Shown here in pieces: positions 32,000-32,066 of a stretch of 32,066 nt of DNA (position 1 is its first letter; each line of letters starts with the position of its first letter). The position numbers and the translations under genes are program-made. Below the pieces are notes generated by a model. It searched no databases, was not told the origin of the DNA, and worked only from the letters and a program-made list of their open reading frames with translations. This DNA is from Muribaculaceae bacterium (GTDB taxonomy: Bacteria > Bacteroidota > Bacteroidia > Bacteroidales > Muribaculaceae), in contig JAFTEU010000095.1 in assembly GCA_017453505.1 (NCBI GenBank), forward strand, positions 1 to 32,066. Reading direction: 5' to 3'.

Positions 32000-32066
32000 G
32001 ACACGGGGACGGTTCTTTTGTCCCACTTTTGCTCCGAAAATGGGACAAAAGAACCGTCCCCGTGTC
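32000..32066. repeat. Perfect 26-bp hairpin repeat (gggacggttcttttgtccc family)
   Basis: The arm 32000-32025 (gacacggggacggttctttt plus six bases) is exactly reverse-complemented at 32041-32066, with a 15-base loop that can itself pair tttt with aaaa. The window ends at the right arm, so the repeat may extend further. The core gggacggttctttt is seen again at 189-203 and in decayed form at 249-303. It resembles the dispersed palindromes found in many genomes between genes. Confidence 0.9.

Overview
The window looks like chromosomal core sequence from a member of the Bacteroidota, most likely order Bacteroidales with about 50% GC (a Muribaculaceae- or Prevotellaceae-like gut bacterium; the family is a guess). 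Three things support this. The gene order tig-clpP-clpX-recQ is typical of the phylum. Bacteroidota-specific families are present (DUF3127, a large OstA-like protein, GxDLY-type SGNH hydrolase). At least ten genes carry the Bacteroidota promoter form TTG-N19/20-TAnnTTTG and have no clear Shine-Dalgarno. I see no tRNA, rRNA, CRISPR array, transposase or phage genes, and every gene recognised appears intact.

Layout. 1-403 is non-coding with decayed palindromic repeats. 464-2877 (+) has a RibD-type reductase, then an exported thioredoxin-like protein and an exported carboxypeptidase-regulatory-like protein. 2878-3312 holds a 175-bp interrupted inverted repeat. 3313-4791 (+) is the dipeptidase pepD. 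4792-5319 holds a terminator and a large nested palindrome. From 5320 to 27070 everything is on the minus strand, in several units: a DUF3127 protein; a run surA-like, ostA-like, mutL, PHP phosphatase, SGNH hydrolase, AlbA-domain regulator (13797 down to 5876); an M16 protease; a two-parvulin foldase; recQ; clpP-clpX; tig; an ECF sigma factor; and a four-gene operon of small envelope proteins. 27373-30794 (+) is uvrA plus a HEAT-like protein. hemW is on the minus strand, and the window ends in a perfect 26-bp hairpin repeat.

Functional themes. One is protein folding and quality control (trigger factor, ClpXP, two double-parvulin foldases, M16 protease). A second is outer-membrane and LPS transport (OstA-like, SurA-like). 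A third is genome maintenance (MutL, RecQ, UvrA, an SSB-tail-like DUF3127 protein, a possible AlkD-like protein). The most interesting items are the SSB-like acidic tip on the DUF3127 protein, the degenerate MutL endonuclease motif, a UvrA lacking one zinc-ligand pair, and three different families of intergenic palindromes. No clearly new multi-gene system is evident; this is mostly a housekeeping region.
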